Of a stretch of 64,000 bases of DNA, positions 1 through 8,879 are shown piece after piece. The notes beneath the pieces were generated by a model. It saw nothing but the letters and a program-made list of their open reading frames with translations, had not been told where the DNA came from and made no database searches. The first letter of the stretch is position 1; every line of letters starts with the position of its first letter. Source of the stretch: Rhodococcus sp. ARC_M5. Lineage in GTDB: Bacteria; Actinomycetota; Actinomycetes; Mycobacteriales; Mycobacteriaceae. The DNA lies in NCBI RefSeq assembly GCF_022810405.1, contig NZ_JALGQE010000002.1, positions 62,001 to 126,000 on the forward strand, read 5' to 3'. Position numbers and translations under genes: made by a program.

Positions 1-579
1 ACCGCGGCTGCGGCCCAACTCGACGGGTCGCGCGCAGCCGACCTGCGCGCACTTCTCGACGGCACGGCGACCGTGACGGGCCTACGTCTCGACCCCGATC
101 AGCGGTGGTCGTTCTGGTTGGCTCTCGCCGCCACCGGACACGCGACCGCGGTCGACCTCGATGCAGAACTGGCCTCCGACGACACCTCGTCGGGGCGCAC
201 CGCGCACACCGCGGCGTCGACGGCGATACCGGATGCCGAGGTCAAGGCGAGGGCGTGGACTGCCATCACCGAACGCGACGACGCATCGAACGACGTCCTC
301 GACGCGTTCATCACCGGCTTCGGGGCCGGGCACCGACCGGAGCTGACTCAGCCGTACGACAATCGGTATTTCGAAGCCATCTCCTCGCTGTGGACCTCCC
401 GCAGCATCGAGATCGCCAGGCGAATCGTGGTCCGACTTTGTCCGCAGCAGTCGTCGACGGAGTCCGCGGACAGCTGGCTCGCCGAGCACGAGTGGGCACC
501 GGCTGCCTTGCGGCGCTTGGTTATCGAGCAACGAGACCACCTGGCACGGAGCCTGCAGGTTCAGGCGCGGCTAGGGTGA
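1..579 (+). CDS. pepN: Aminopeptidase N, C-terminal fragment (5' end outside window)
   Basis: The frame is open from base 1 to the TGA at 577-579, so only the last 192 residues of a longer protein are present. The helical, Trp/Arg-rich sequence with segments such as RWSFWLALAATG, VKARAWTAI and SSLWTSRSIEIARRIV resembles the ERAP1-like C-terminal domain of actinobacterial M1 aminopeptidase N. That domain caps the zinc-metalloprotease domain and helps form the substrate chamber. The HExxH zinc motif is upstream and cannot be checked. The family assignment rests on recalled similarity of this domain; another ERAP1-C-containing peptidase is the only realistic alternative. Confidence 0.8.
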   Translation, partial: TAAAAQLDGSRAADLRALLDGTATVTGLRLDPDQRWSFWLALAATGHATAVDLDAELASDDTSSGRTAHTAASTAIPDAEVKARAWTAITERDDASNDVLDAFITGFGAGHRPELTQPYDNRYFEAISSLWTSRSIEIARRIVVRLCPQQSSTESADSWLAEHEWAPAALRRLVIEQRDHLARSLQVQARLG

Positions 580-584
580 CGATC

Positions 585-896
585 ATGCCCACCACCGATT
601 CTCGTCACGCGCTCGCCACCTCCGCACTCGCTGCAGGCGGTCTGCTCGGGGGCTTCGCCGTTGCCCGGCAGTCACACAATCGTCAGCTCGGCGGGGCGGT
701 ACTCGCAGCTGTCGGCGTGGCATGCACTACGCGGTGGCAGAAGTCTTCCGGTTCGGCCCGCGCCGGTGTACTGCTGGGAACGTACCTCGTCGCGTTCGGT
801 GCCTCGCACCCGCTCGCCAAGAAGATCGGTGCCTGGCCGGCGGTTGCCGCGGTGTCCGCTGCAACTGCAGCGGCATCGATGGCGGTGGCCACGTAG
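585..896 (+). CDS. Small hydrophobic membrane protein, function unknown
   Basis: This encodes 103 residues with about three hydrophobic stretches (LAAGGLLGGFAVA, AVLAAVGVACT and an Ala-rich C-terminus), suggesting a small polytopic membrane protein. The ATG lies 5 bases after the stop of the aminopeptidase gene, with no clear Shine-Dalgarno. A TAGGGT box at 572-577 ends 7 bases before the ATG, so a leaderless promoter inside the end of the preceding gene is plausible. I do not recognise a family. It converges with the Cds1-like gene, leaving only 3 bases between stop codons. Confidence 0.6.
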   Translation: MPTTDSRHALATSALAAGGLLGGFAVARQSHNRQLGGAVLAAVGVACTTRWQKSSGSARAGVLLGTYLVAFGASHPLAKKIGAWPAVAAVSAATAAASMAVAT

Positions 897-899
897 GCC

Positions 900-1982
900 T
901 CAGAGCACCCCGGTACGGATGAACCCGTCGAGAGCTGCTGTCGGTTCCTCGAGATCCATCCCTTGGCTCGCGACCCAGGCGTCGTCGAAGTAGGTCTGCG
1001 AGTACCGATCTCCGCCGTCGCACAGCAGTGTGACCACGCTCCCGCTCCGGCCTGCGGCGATCATCTCCGCGATCAATCCGAAGGCTCCCCAGATGTTGGT
1101 GCCGGTCGATCCGCCCACCCGTTTTCCGAGTGCCTCCGAGGTGAATCGGGCGGCAGCAACCGAGGCTGCGTCGGGCACCGCGATCATGCGGTCGATCACC
1201 TGGCCGACGAACGACGGTTCCACTCGCGGTCGGCCGATGCCCTCGATGCGAGACGACAGGCCAGTTTCGAAGCCGGCATCTCCGGTCTCGTAACCGCCGA
1301 TGAACGCCGAATTCTCGGGGTCCACAACAGCCAATTGCGTTGCATGCCTGCGGTATCGAATATAGCGACCGATGGTGGCGCTGGTCCCTCCGGTCCCTGC
1401 ACCCACCACCACCCAGTCGGGAATGGGGCATTCTTCGAGCCGAAGCTGGTCGAAGATGGACTCGGCAATGTTGTTGTTTCCGCGCCAGTCGGTGGCTCGC
1501 TCGGCGTGCGTGAACTGATCCATGTAGTGGCAGTCGGGCTCGGCCGCCAGTCGATGTGCTTCGGTGTACATCTCCCCGGGCTGATCGACGAAGTGACATC
1601 TCCCGCCGTGGGACTCGATGAGTGCGACCTTGGCCGAGCTGGTACTCCGGGGCATCACCGCGACGAACTTCAATCCGAGCAGTCCGGCGAAATACGCTTC
1701 ACTGACGGCGGTGGAGCCCGACGAGGCCTCGATGACCGTCGTACGCTCGGTGACCCAGCCGTTGCAGATTGCGTACAGAAACAACGACCGAGCCAGCCGG
1801 TGCTTGAGGCTGCCGGTGATGTGAGTGGACTCGTCTTTCAGGTACAGCGAGATACCCCAGGCCGCGGGGAGCGGGTACCGCAGCAAGTGCGTGTCGGCGC
1901 TGCGCTGGGAATCCGCCTCGATCAAGCGAACGGCGTTGTCGACCCACGCCCGCGATCCGGAGTGGTCGACCGACCTGGTCAT
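900..1982 (-). CDS. cds1: PLP-dependent cysteine synthase-family enzyme, Cds1-like cysteine desulfhydrase
   Basis: This 360-residue fold-type II PLP enzyme has the PLP-binding lysine in TGSLKHR (K60), a phosphate loop [12 protein letters not shown] and an Asn-rich segment [10 protein letters not shown]. These match the mycobacterial Rv3684/Cds1 group rather than CysK or CysM. Cds1 releases sulfide, ammonia and pyruvate from L-cysteine; that activity is known for the mycobacterial protein and is inferred here. The start codon overlaps the stop of the upstream DUF4229 gene (ATGA, 4 bases), so the two are translationally coupled. A related cystathionine beta-synthase-like lyase activity cannot be excluded. 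Confidence 0.78.
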   Translation of the reverse strand: MTRSVDHSGSRAWVDNAVRLIEADSQRSADTHLLRYPLPAAWGISLYLKDESTHITGSLKHRLARSLFLYAICNGWVTERTTVIEASSGSTAVSEAYFAGLLGLKFVAVMPRSTSSAKVALIESHGGRCHFVDQPGEMYTEAHRLAAEPDCHYMDQFTHAERATDWRGNNNIAESIFDQLRLEECPIPDWVVVGAGTGGTSATIGRYIRYRRHATQLAVVDPENSAFIGGYETGDAGFETGLSSRIEGIGRPRVEPSFVGQVIDRMIAVPDAASVAAARFTSEALGKRVGGSTGTNIWGAFGLIAEMIAAGRSGSVVTLLCDGGDRYSQTYFDDAWVASQGMDLEEPTAALDGFIRTGVL

Positions 1983-2332
1983 TTCTTGCCGTCTTCACCG
2001 CGCAGCTTCGACTGCAGGTCCGCGCGCGCGGCGCGTCTACCCTCGTCGACTGCCGCGATGGACTCGTTGACGCGGATGCGCATGTTCTTGAACAGGAGCA
2101 GCGACAGCGGTAGCGAGATCAGCACCGAGAAGATTGCCGCCACGAGCACCGGGACCTCGACACCGAACAGTAAACCGACGCCGACGATGACGGCCGCGAT
2201 CACGACGACGAGCGCAAGTCTGGCGAAGGTGTAGACGCCGAGGTTGACGGCGAGGGACTTCTTCGCCGACCTGCCTGTCGCGGCATTTTCGCTGGTCGGA
2301 TCGTTGCTGTCGGCGTTCGTCGCGTCACTCAC
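1979..2332 (-). CDS. DUF4229-type membrane protein (Rv0531-like)
   Basis: The protein has 117 residues from the GTG at 2332. It has a polar N-terminus, two adjacent transmembrane helices ([19 protein letters not shown] and [20 protein letters not shown]) and a basic C-terminal tail ([19 protein letters not shown]), the layout of DUF4229 proteins. An in-frame ATG at 2395 would add 21 residues that look unlike a conserved N-terminus, so the GTG start is preferred. It overlaps the Cds1-like gene by 4 bases. The position beside the cytochrome c maturation block matches Rv0531 in M. tuberculosis. Function unknown. Confidence 0.75.
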   Translation of the reverse strand: MSDATNADSNDPTSENAATGRSAKKSLAVNLGVYTFARLALVVVIAAVIVGVGLLFGVEVPVLVAAIFSVLISLPLSLLLFKNMRIRVNESIAAVDEGRRAARADLQSKLRGEDGKK

Positions 2333-2529
2333 GGGTCCCAATCTACCGGGCGCGGCCAGCGTTCCGACCCACCCCCGGGTGACCGATTTGTCCATTACCT
2401 CCCCTTTACCAACCTTGTATCAGTCGAGTACCTGGGGGTTCGAGTGCAACCATGGGGTCCGAACGCAGCAGACCGATATCTCCGGTTCGACGCACATGCG
2501 CCGAACCGCATCGTAGGAGGACACGACAG

Positions 2530-2745
2530 ATGAGCGCACCCACTTTTCACAAGGCTCAGGACTCACTTCTCACTCCGGGTCAGGTAGCCGCGCTTTTTCA
2601 CGTCGATCCCAAGACAGTGACACGCTGGGCACATGCCGGACGCCTCGGATCGCTCCGCACTCCGGGCGGCCACCGTCGATTCCGTGAGACCGAGGTCATG
2701 CAGTTGCTGACCTCTCTGACGACGGAAGCCGGCGCACACCACTGA
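2530..2745 (+). CDS. bldC: BldC/MerR-type small DNA-binding regulator
   Basis: The 71-residue protein is essentially one winged helix-turn-helix. LLTPGQVAALFHVDPKTVTR and WAHAGRLGSLRTPGGHRRFR form the recognition helix and wing of the MerR-like BldC family. Streptomyces BldC is similar in length and binds direct repeats as cooperative multimers to control development; targets in Rhodococcus are unknown. The ATG at 2530 is chosen because TAGGAGGA ends about 7 bases before it; an upstream in-frame ATG at 2452 lacks this. The gene stands alone, divergent from the DUF4229 gene. Confidence 0.85.
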   Translation: MSAPTFHKAQDSLLTPGQVAALFHVDPKTVTRWAHAGRLGSLRTPGGHRRFRETEVMQLLTSLTTEAGAHH

Positions 2746-2760
2746 TTCGGGAGTCCCGAA
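2746..2760 (+). terminator. Short hairpin just after bldC
   Basis: TTCGGGAGTCCCGAA begins at the bldC stop codon and can fold into a compact 5-bp stem with a 5-base loop. It has no T-run, as is common for actinobacterial terminators. The stem is short, so this is only a possible end of the bldC transcript. Confidence 0.35.
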
Positions 2761-2882
2761 CAACGATTCATCGGCGGAATCCGCGCCCCGTACGAACTCA
2801 TCGAACATTCTCAGGAATCTTCGACGCTCGACGGGTGCGGAGGCCATTGCATCGCGGCTACCCTCGTAGTAGGAGGTGCGTC

Positions 2883-3080
2883 GTGATTTATCTATTGGCG
2901 TTGATCGGCTTGGTGGCAGTGATCGTTCTGTTCTGGAAGGCATTCGGACCCAGCGCGCAAGCTGCACCCACCCGCACTGTCGGACCCGATGACGATCCGG
3001 ATTTCCTGTGGCGACTCAACCGTGAAGCTCGCCGCGGCGGAAAAGACGGAACCGAGGCCGGCACCGAACCCAGCGAATAG
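2883..3080 (+). CDS. Small single-pass membrane protein, function unknown
   Basis: The 65-residue product starts at a GTG preceded by AGGAGG (2871-2876), a perfect Shine-Dalgarno at 6-base spacing. It consists of one N-terminal transmembrane helix (LLALIGLVAVIVLFWKAF) and a charged C-terminal tail with DDDPDFLWRLNREARR. The position next to the EspI-like ATPase and the ccs genes matches the small protein Rv0530A in M. tuberculosis, though equivalence is inferred from position only. It converges with the ATPase gene. Confidence 0.7.
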   Translation: MIYLLALIGLVAVIVLFWKAFGPSAQAAPTRTVGPDDDPDFLWRLNREARRGGKDGTEAGTEPSE

Positions 3081-3093
3081 GGTCCGGGAGTTC

Positions 3094-4836
3094 TCAGTCG
3101 CGGCGGTGAGCGGTGGGCGCATCAGGGAAACCTGCCGCCACCGTCGCCGCTACTTCCAACAGCGCCTTTCGCGTGCGACCACGAAGACGATCCAGTTCGA
3201 TTTCCGCACCTTCTTCGAGATGCGGATCGAATGGAATCGTGCGGACGTGAGCGCACCGCTGCTCGAAATGCTCGACGACTTTCTGCAGGTCGACTTTCCC
3301 CGCCCTCGGCCGTACCCCGTTGACCACCGCCACCGACCTTGCCACCAGCTCTAGGTAGCCGTGTGCATCGAGCCAATCCAACGTCGCCGACGCGCTCCGT
3401 ACGCCATCCACCGAGCTCGAGCTGACGACGACGAGAGTGTCGGCCCCCTCGAGGATGCTTTCCATGGCCGAGTGCATCAGTCCGGTGCCGCAATCTGTGA
3501 TGACGATGCTGTAGAACTTCTCCAACAGTGCGACCGCGCGGTCGTAATCCTCGCCGCTGAATGCCTCGGACGTCGCCGGATCCGAATCCGACGCCAACAC
3601 CTCCAGTCGGTGGGCGTTCTGCGACGTGTAGGCCCGGACATCGCTGTAGCGGTCCAGAGAATGCATGTCGCGCAACAGGTTTCGGACAGTGGCGGTGGTT
3701 TCGGAGGGAACCTTCTGCCCCAGGGTTCCACGATCGGGGTTGGCGTCGATCGCGATCACCCGGTCACCTCGAAGCTCGGCGAAGGTCGAGCCGAGCGTCG
3801 CAGTCGTCGTCGTCTTACCCACACCCCCCTTCAAGGAGAGCACCGCGACGCGATAGCACCCGACGAGAGGCCGACCCACCTGCGCGGTCAGCGCCAGACG
3901 CCGCTGCTGGGCTGCACTGTTGCCCACATCGATGCGACCGCCTGACATCAGGTACAGCGCCCGACGCCACCCGCTCATCGGCGGCACACTCCCCGACCGC
4001 ACGAGCAACGAACTACCGAGATCGAACGAAGACACCGTCTGTGGGGCAGGTTGAAGACCCGCCCCGCCCGCACCGTCGGCCGGCACCGCTCCGGGCGCGA
4101 CAGGTGCATCGCCGGGGCCCTGCCCGATCATCGGTGGCCGATTCGGATGCATCTGGTTCTGCTGCGGCGGCTGAGGCCACTGGCCTGGCTGCGGTGCCCA
4201 TTGACTTTGCGGACGCCATTGCTCCGGAGGGGCCATCTGCCCGCGCGGTGCGCCCTGATTCTGCGGTACCCACGGGTTCTGCGGTCCCCAGTTCTGCGGT
4301 GCCGAGCTCTGCGGTCCCCAGTTCTGTGGTGCCCAGTTCTGAACCGGTAGTGGTCCAGCTCCGACAGGGGTGCCCTGAGTCGGTTTCGCCTCGAGCGGCG
4401 GAGGACCTGGACTGCGTTCTACCGTCGACACCGCAGGATTCGTTGCGGTGTCGACCATCCCCGCAGGGGTCGGGACGGCCGTGCCATCGTTGTCTTCACC
4501 GTCGGCAGGTACGGACCCTGTTTCTGACGGGGACTCGGCGGCTCGCGCCGCGGGAGCCGTGGCCTCGGGCGGCAATACCGTCGGGATGTCGACGCTCTCG
4601 GGCGGCATCGTGATGGGGGTCGAGCGAAAGGGCTCCCGCGGCGGTTCCGGCTCGGCCACCACCGCCGTTGCGACGACGACCGGCTCGGGTCCGTCGGGCG
4701 AAGCGACATGTTCTTCCGGCACATCGTCGTCCAAGGGCCGGACGGGTTGCCAGTTGTTCTCGTGCCGATCGGCCATGACCGATTCCCCCCAGTTTGCGTC
4801 CCACATCGAAGATCCGAGCTCGGATGTCTCCCCCAT
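3094..4836 (-). CDS. MinD/ParA-like ATPase with long Pro/Gln-rich N-terminus (Rv0530/EspI-like)
   Basis: The first ~290 of 580 residues are low complexity, rich in Pro, Gln and Trp. The rest is a SIMIBI-class ATPase with the deviant Walker A motif KGGVGKTT (about residues 336-343), IAIDANPDRGTLG and a switch-like DCGTG. The architecture matches Rv0530 and the ESX-1 regulator EspI (Rv3888c), whose disordered N-terminus precedes a ParA-like domain. No ESX genes are adjacent; the neighbours are cytochrome c maturation genes, as in M. tuberculosis. The start is uncertain: the ATG at 4776 (MADRHENNW) has a G-rich stretch before it and would give 560 residues. A role in organising a membrane machine is only a guess. 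Confidence 0.8.
   Translation of the reverse strand: MGETSELGSSMWDANWGESVMADRHENNWQPVRPLDDDVPEEHVASPDGPEPVVVATAVVAEPEPPREPFRSTPITMPPESVDIPTVLPPEATAPAARAAESPSETGSVPADGEDNDGTAVPTPAGMVDTATNPAVSTVERSPGPPPLEAKPTQGTPVGAGPLPVQNWAPQNWGPQSSAPQNWGPQNPWVPQNQGAPRGQMAPPEQWRPQSQWAPQPGQWPQPPQQNQMHPNRPPMIGQGPGDAPVAPGAVPADGAGGAGLQPAPQTVSSFDLGSSLLVRSGSVPPMSGWRRALYLMSGGRIDVGNSAAQQRRLALTAQVGRPLVGCYRVAVLSLKGGVGKTTTTATLGSTFAELRGDRVIAIDANPDRGTLGQKVPSETTATVRNLLRDMHSLDRYSDVRAYTSQNAHRLEVLASDSDPATSEAFSGEDYDRAVALLEKFYSIVITDCGTGLMHSAMESILEGADTLVVVSSSSVDGVRSASATLDWLDAHGYLELVARSVAVVNGVRPRAGKVDLQKVVEHFEQRCAHVRTIPFDPHLEEGAEIELDRLRGRTRKALLEVAATVAAGFPDAPTAHRRD
4171..4341 (-). repeat. Coding pentapeptide-like repeats (QNWGP type) in the EspI-like ATPase
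   Basis: Residues ~166-222 contain recurring QNWAPQ, QNWGPQ (twice), QWRPQ, QWAPQ and QWPQ units. At DNA level CCCCAGTTCTG recurs at 10-25 base spacing. Such Trp-Pro-Gln repeats are likely disordered, could mediate multivalent binding, and can vary in number between strains through slippage. Confidence 0.7.
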
Positions 4837-4897
4837 CGAGCCGGATCGGACGCTACCAGCTGGCAGTCCCGTGCGGAGCCTGCGCAGCTGCCGAAAA

Positions 4898-5863
4898 CTA
4901 GTTCAGACCCGCGTAGCTGTGCAGTCCCGAGACCACCATGTTGATGATGAAGAGGTTGAAGAGCATGGCGGTGAATCCGGCGATGTTGATCCAGGCCGCG
5001 CGAGTGTTGCGCCATCCCGAGGTGGCCCGGGCGTGCAGGTAAGCGGCGTAGATGATCCAGGTGATGAACGACATCGTCTCTTTGGGGTCCCAGCCCCAGA
5101 AACGTCCCCACGCGGCTTCGGCCCAGATCGCGCCGAGAATGACGCCGGCCCCGAAGAGCGGGAAGGCGACGATGGTCGTCTTGTAGGCAAGCCGGTCGAG
5201 GGCCTGGGCGTCGGGCAGCTTGGAGGCGAATTTGCCCCAGAATCCCAGGCTTTCCTCGCCGAGGGGCTGCTTGATGCGCAGCAGGAACAGCAGGCTTGCC
5301 ACGCCGGAGACAAGGAGGATGCCGCTGCCGACGCTGACGATGGTGACGTGGATGGGCAGCCAGTACGAGCGCAACGCGGGGACGACCGGAGCGGCGTCGG
5401 CGTAGAGCTTGGTGGCGGCGAAGAACATGAGCACGATGATCGGAGCCAGGACGAACACCAGCATCGGGCGCATCGTCTTCTTGCGCAGCGCGATCACCGA
5501 GGTCAGAGCCGCGGCTGCGGTGGCCATGGTCACGAACTCGTACATGTTGCCGAGCGGGAATCGGTGGGTGGCGAATCCGCGGAGGACGACCGAGGCGATA
5601 TGCAGCGCGAGGGCAGGGGCGAGCAACGCGAAACCCATGCCTGCGAGTCGATCGGAGAGCGGTCGCTTCGGCGTTTCGACGACGCGGCCCGGCCGGCTGT
5701 CGGCAACCGGGGCTCCGGCGCCGACGAGTTCCTTGGCCTGGACGGCCGTCGCCTTGGCGGAGGCGTACTGGGCGATGAGCAGGACGAATGCGAGCACGTA
5801 GATGGTGAACGCTGATTCGAAGGACCAGTCGCTGTACTGCGAGAGGGTCTCGTTGATCGGCAT
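4898..5863 (-). CDS. ccsB: Cytochrome c biogenesis protein CcsB (heme-delivery/ligation subunit)
   Basis: The 321-residue polytopic membrane protein carries the tryptophan-rich heme-handling motif WGRFWGWDPKE (252-262) of the CcsA/CcsB 'WWD' family. Conserved histidines lie in the flanking helices (HIASVVLRG, LPIHVTIVSVG, YAAYLHARA). With ResB it forms the system II heme exporter and synthase that attaches heme to CxxCH apocytochromes outside the membrane. The gene starts 3 bases after the resB stop and is the last gene of the tlpA-ccdA-resB-ccsB operon. The M. tuberculosis counterpart is called ccsA (Rv0529). Confidence 0.93.
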   Translation of the reverse strand: MPINETLSQYSDWSFESAFTIYVLAFVLLIAQYASAKATAVQAKELVGAGAPVADSRPGRVVETPKRPLSDRLAGMGFALLAPALALHIASVVLRGFATHRFPLGNMYEFVTMATAAAALTSVIALRKKTMRPMLVFVLAPIIVLMFFAATKLYADAAPVVPALRSYWLPIHVTIVSVGSGILLVSGVASLLFLLRIKQPLGEESLGFWGKFASKLPDAQALDRLAYKTTIVAFPLFGAGVILGAIWAEAAWGRFWGWDPKETMSFITWIIYAAYLHARATSGWRNTRAAWINIAGFTAMLFNLFIINMVVSGLHSYAGLN

Positions 5864-5866
5864 CGG

Positions 5867-7480
5867 TCAGTTCTCCTGTTTCGAGGTGTCGCCGAGCAGG
5901 CGGGTGCACAGGCGGTCGAACTCTTCGCCCCACCCCGCCTGATCGGTGCGTGCAAGTCCGCCGAGGTCTACTACAGTACGTCGTGACTGCGCATCGGCGG
6001 TGAGCCGGACCCAGATTCTGCGACGCTTGATCACCAGTGAGACGAGCAGTCCGCCCATCATCGTCAGCGCGAACACCAGGACCCAGGTCTGGGCCGGGTC
6101 GTGCGAGACCTGCAGGTTGACGAATTCTTCCGCTCCGTCGAACGTGACGACGGTTCCATCGCTGAGCGTCGCGGATTCTCCTGGCATCAGGTTGACGCGG
6201 TCCTGCTTCACGAGCCTGCCCTGGGCGATCATTTCCTGATCGAGCGAGAAGATCGACTGTGGCAGTCCGGTGTCGAGGCCGGTGTCTCCCTTGTAGATGT
6301 CGATGGCGACGGCGGGGTCGTTCATCGCCGGGAAGCTCGACGACAGCAGGCTGCCGTGGAACGACGCGGTCGGCGCGAACAGTCCCTCGATGGCGATCTG
6401 ATTTTTCCGTCGGTCCAGCGGGTCGGGATAGAGGCCGCCGGGCGGATCGACGCGCAGCACTCCGCTGGAGAGGAATGTCGTCGCGTCGGTCGGCTGCCAC
6501 TGGATGGTGTCGGTACGGGTCTCACCGTTCGGGAACGTCACGGTGAAGGTGGGCGCATAGCCGTGGCCCTGCAGGTAGACGCGATCGCCTGCGACGCGTA
6601 GCGGGTGGTTGACCTGCAGCTGATCGTCGCGCCAGATGTTGTTGGTCAGGTCGTCGCCTGCCTGGTATTCGATGTTGGAGGTGAACATCTCGGCCTGGCC
6701 GTTCTCGAGGTAGTCGGCCGTGAAGTCCTCGACGCGTACGCACAGTGGTTCGAGGTCGGTGCCGTCGACGAGGTTGCCCGCGCGGAAGGAGTCGTAGTTG
6801 GCGGGGGTCGAGGTGCAGAATCCGGGTCCGTCGTCGGCGATGACGATCCGGTTGCCCTCGTAGCCGAGCAGCTTGCCCATGGCGATCGCGGCGAGCAGTC
6901 CGACGAGCGAGAGGTGGAACACGAGATTTCCGAGTTCGCGAACGTAGCCCTTCTCCGCCGACAGCGTCACTGCTCCGCCGTCCTCGGACCGCTGGGCGAC
7001 GCGCCAGCCACGCAACTGGGTGCGTACCTGCGCCGCCGTCTCCTCCGGCGTTCCGTCGACCTCGTAGCGGCTGTGGTGCGGCAGGCGGGAGAGGTTGCGG
7101 GGCGCGCGAACGGGCTTGGTGCGCAATTGCTTCGCGTGCTCGATGCAGCGCGGCAGGATGCAGCCGATCAGCGAGACGAACAGCAGGGCGTAGATCGCGG
7201 TGAACCAGAAGCTGCCGAAGACGTCGAACAGTTCCAGCTTGTCCATGATGGGGCCGAGGGTCGGGCGGTTCGCGATGTACTCGTCGACCTTGCCCGCGTT
7301 GAGGCTGCGCTGCGGCACCAGGGCACCGGGTACCGCGGCAAAGGCCAGCAGGAACAGCAGCACCAGCGCGGTCCGCATGCTGGTCAGACCACGCCAGGTG
7401 TTGCGGATCAGAGCGACTCCCCGACCGAGCGGAGACTGCTTGCGGGGAGCCCCGGTGCGCTCCTCGAGGTCGGCTGTCAT
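5867..7480 (-). CDS. resB: Cytochrome c biogenesis protein ResB
   Basis: The 537-residue protein has the ResB layout: three N-terminal transmembrane helices (TALVLLFLLAFAAVPGALV, FWFTAIYALLFVSLIGC, LGNLVFHLSLVGLLAAIAMG), a large extracytoplasmic domain, then a final helix (VLVFALTMMGGLLVSLVIKRRR). PQRSLN and the GxxxxHLSL segment are typical of actinobacterial ResB. It partners CcsB in system II cytochrome c maturation. ATG at 7480 overlaps the ccdA stop (ATGA); longer readings upstream are only an open frame antisense-like to ccdA. Confidence 0.93.
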   Translation of the reverse strand: MTADLEERTGAPRKQSPLGRGVALIRNTWRGLTSMRTALVLLFLLAFAAVPGALVPQRSLNAGKVDEYIANRPTLGPIMDKLELFDVFGSFWFTAIYALLFVSLIGCILPRCIEHAKQLRTKPVRAPRNLSRLPHHSRYEVDGTPEETAAQVRTQLRGWRVAQRSEDGGAVTLSAEKGYVRELGNLVFHLSLVGLLAAIAMGKLLGYEGNRIVIADDGPGFCTSTPANYDSFRAGNLVDGTDLEPLCVRVEDFTADYLENGQAEMFTSNIEYQAGDDLTNNIWRDDQLQVNHPLRVAGDRVYLQGHGYAPTFTVTFPNGETRTDTIQWQPTDATTFLSSGVLRVDPPGGLYPDPLDRRKNQIAIEGLFAPTASFHGSLLSSSFPAMNDPAVAIDIYKGDTGLDTGLPQSIFSLDQEMIAQGRLVKQDRVNLMPGESATLSDGTVVTFDGAEEFVNLQVSHDPAQTWVLVFALTMMGGLLVSLVIKRRRIWVRLTADAQSRRTVVDLGGLARTDQAGWGEEFDRLCTRLLGDTSKQEN

Positions 7481-8295
7481 ATCGGCAACACCACATCGGA
7501 GACGAAGGCGTCGCGCACCCAGCCGACGAACTGATCCCAGGCACCGGTGACCAGTGCAATTCCTACTGCTATCAACATGATTCCGCCGAACACCTGTATC
7601 TGTCGTGCATGTGTACGTAGCCAGCCGACGCCTCGCAGCGCGCTGACCGAACCGAACGCGAGGATCACGAACGGCAAGCCGAGGCCGAGGCAGTACGCCA
7701 CGATCAGGACGACGCCGCGCGCTGCCGTCGTGCCGTCGGTACCTGCGGCCAGTGAGATGACACCTGCGAGGGTCGGCCCGAGACACGGGGTCCACCCGAG
7801 TGCGAACACGCCGCCGAGCAGCGGCGCTCCGGCCAGTGAGCCGATCTGCTTCGGCTCGAAGCGCACGTCGCGTTGTAGGGCCGGGATCAGTCCCACGAAC
7901 ACCAGGCCCATGGCGATGGTGACGACGCCGCCGATCCGCATGAGCAGTTCGCGGTTGATCGCCAGGACGGAGATCGCTCCGAACACCGATGCGGTGGCGA
8001 GAACGAACACGACGGTGAAGCCGAGGACGAACAGTCCTGCCGCCCCGGCGACCCGCAATCGGCCACTGCCGACCTTGGTCTTGACTGCTGCTTCGTCGGC
8101 GCTGACGGCCGGGGCGTCCGCTCCGACTACGCCGGCGAGGTACGAGAGATATCCGGGTACCAGGGGCACCACGCACGGCGACGCGAAGGAGACGAGCCCG
8201 GCCAGGACGCAGGCTCCGAGGGCCAGGATCAGCGGCCCGGAGGCCGCAGCTTCCTGGAAACTCGCGCCGACCCCGGCTAGGTACATCTCGCTCAC
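7477..8295 (-). CDS. ccdA: CcdA-family thiol:disulfide transmembrane reductase
   Basis: This is a 272-residue, six-helix membrane protein. The paired active-site cysteines sit in SFASPCVVPLVPGYLS (C41) and LGWTPCLGPTLA (C171), the hallmark of CcdA/DsbD-gamma proteins. It carries electrons from cytoplasmic thioredoxin across the membrane to the adjacent TlpA-like lipoprotein, which keeps apocytochrome CxxCH cysteines reduced. It overlaps tlpA upstream and resB downstream by 4 bases each, so it lies in the middle of a tightly coupled operon. Confidence 0.93.
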   Translation of the reverse strand: MSEMYLAGVGASFQEAAASGPLILALGACVLAGLVSFASPCVVPLVPGYLSYLAGVVGADAPAVSADEAAVKTKVGSGRLRVAGAAGLFVLGFTVVFVLATASVFGAISVLAINRELLMRIGGVVTIAMGLVFVGLIPALQRDVRFEPKQIGSLAGAPLLGGVFALGWTPCLGPTLAGVISLAAGTDGTTAARGVVLIVAYCLGLGLPFVILAFGSVSALRGVGWLRTHARQIQVFGGIMLIAVGIALVTGAWDQFVGWVRDAFVSDVVLPI

Positions 8296-8879
8296 GGCTG
8301 CACTGGCTCCTCGGCTGCGACGCGTTCGACGACGGGCTGCAGGTCCTCGGCGAGCAGCTCACGCAGGAACACTGCAGCGACGCGGTGCTGTCGGTCGAGC
8401 ACGATGGTCGTCGGGATGACGGAGGTGGGGACGCCACCGAGCGCGTTGAGGGTGCGCATCGGCGGGTCGTAGATCGAGGAGTAGCTCACGTTGTTGCTGA
8501 CGACGAAGTCCTGGGCGGCGGTCTGCGACTCGTCGCGCACGTTGATCCCGAGGAACTCGACGCCGAGGGACTTGGTGGCCTCGTAGACCTCTTCGAGGTC
8601 GTCGGCTTCACCGCGGCACGGTCCGCACCACTGACCCCAGACGTTGAGAACTACGACGTCACCGTCGTAATCCGACAGGGAGGTCGTCTTGCCCTCGGTC
8701 ATCAGGTCGGGCCCGGACAGCTCGCCGATGGTGCCGCGCTCGTCGGGCTCGTAGAAGATGTCGGTCTTGCCACCGGGCGAGACGAACTGGAAGGTGCCAC
8801 CCTGAGCAACCGCGTCGGTGCCGGTCGAACATCCCGCGACCAGGGCCACTGCGAAGAGCGCGAGCAGAAGCCTACGCAC
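8292..8879 (-). CDS. TlpA/ResA-like thioredoxin-fold lipoprotein
   Basis: The 195-residue protein has a lipoprotein signal peptide ending in LVAGC (lipid Cys17) and a thioredoxin fold with the active site WGQWCGPC (C85, C88), followed by GVPTSVIPTTIVLD containing the cis-proline region. The family reduces disulfides of apocytochrome c outside the membrane using electrons from CcdA. The gene overlaps the upstream phosphatase gene by 8 bases and ccdA by 4. It corresponds in position to Rv0526. Confidence 0.92.
   Translation of the reverse strand: MRRLLLALFAVALVAGCSTGTDAVAQGGTFQFVSPGGKTDIFYEPDERGTIGELSGPDLMTEGKTTSLSDYDGDVVVLNVWGQWCGPCRGEADDLEEVYEATKSLGVEFLGINVRDESQTAAQDFVVSNNVSYSSIYDPPMRTLNALGGVPTSVIPTTIVLDRQHRVAAVFLRELLAEDLQPVVERVAAEEPVQP

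Noticed and set aside
4419-6500. 693-codon minus-strand frame overlapping ccsB and the EspI-like ATPase gene
   Set aside because: Out-of-frame Arg-rich shadow of two genes on the same strand with strong motifs.
5867-8437. Very long version of ResB extending back over ccdA (856 codons)
   Set aside because: The extra N-terminus is an out-of-frame reading of ccdA/tlpA; ATG 7480 overlaps the ccdA stop and begins the true ResB sequence.
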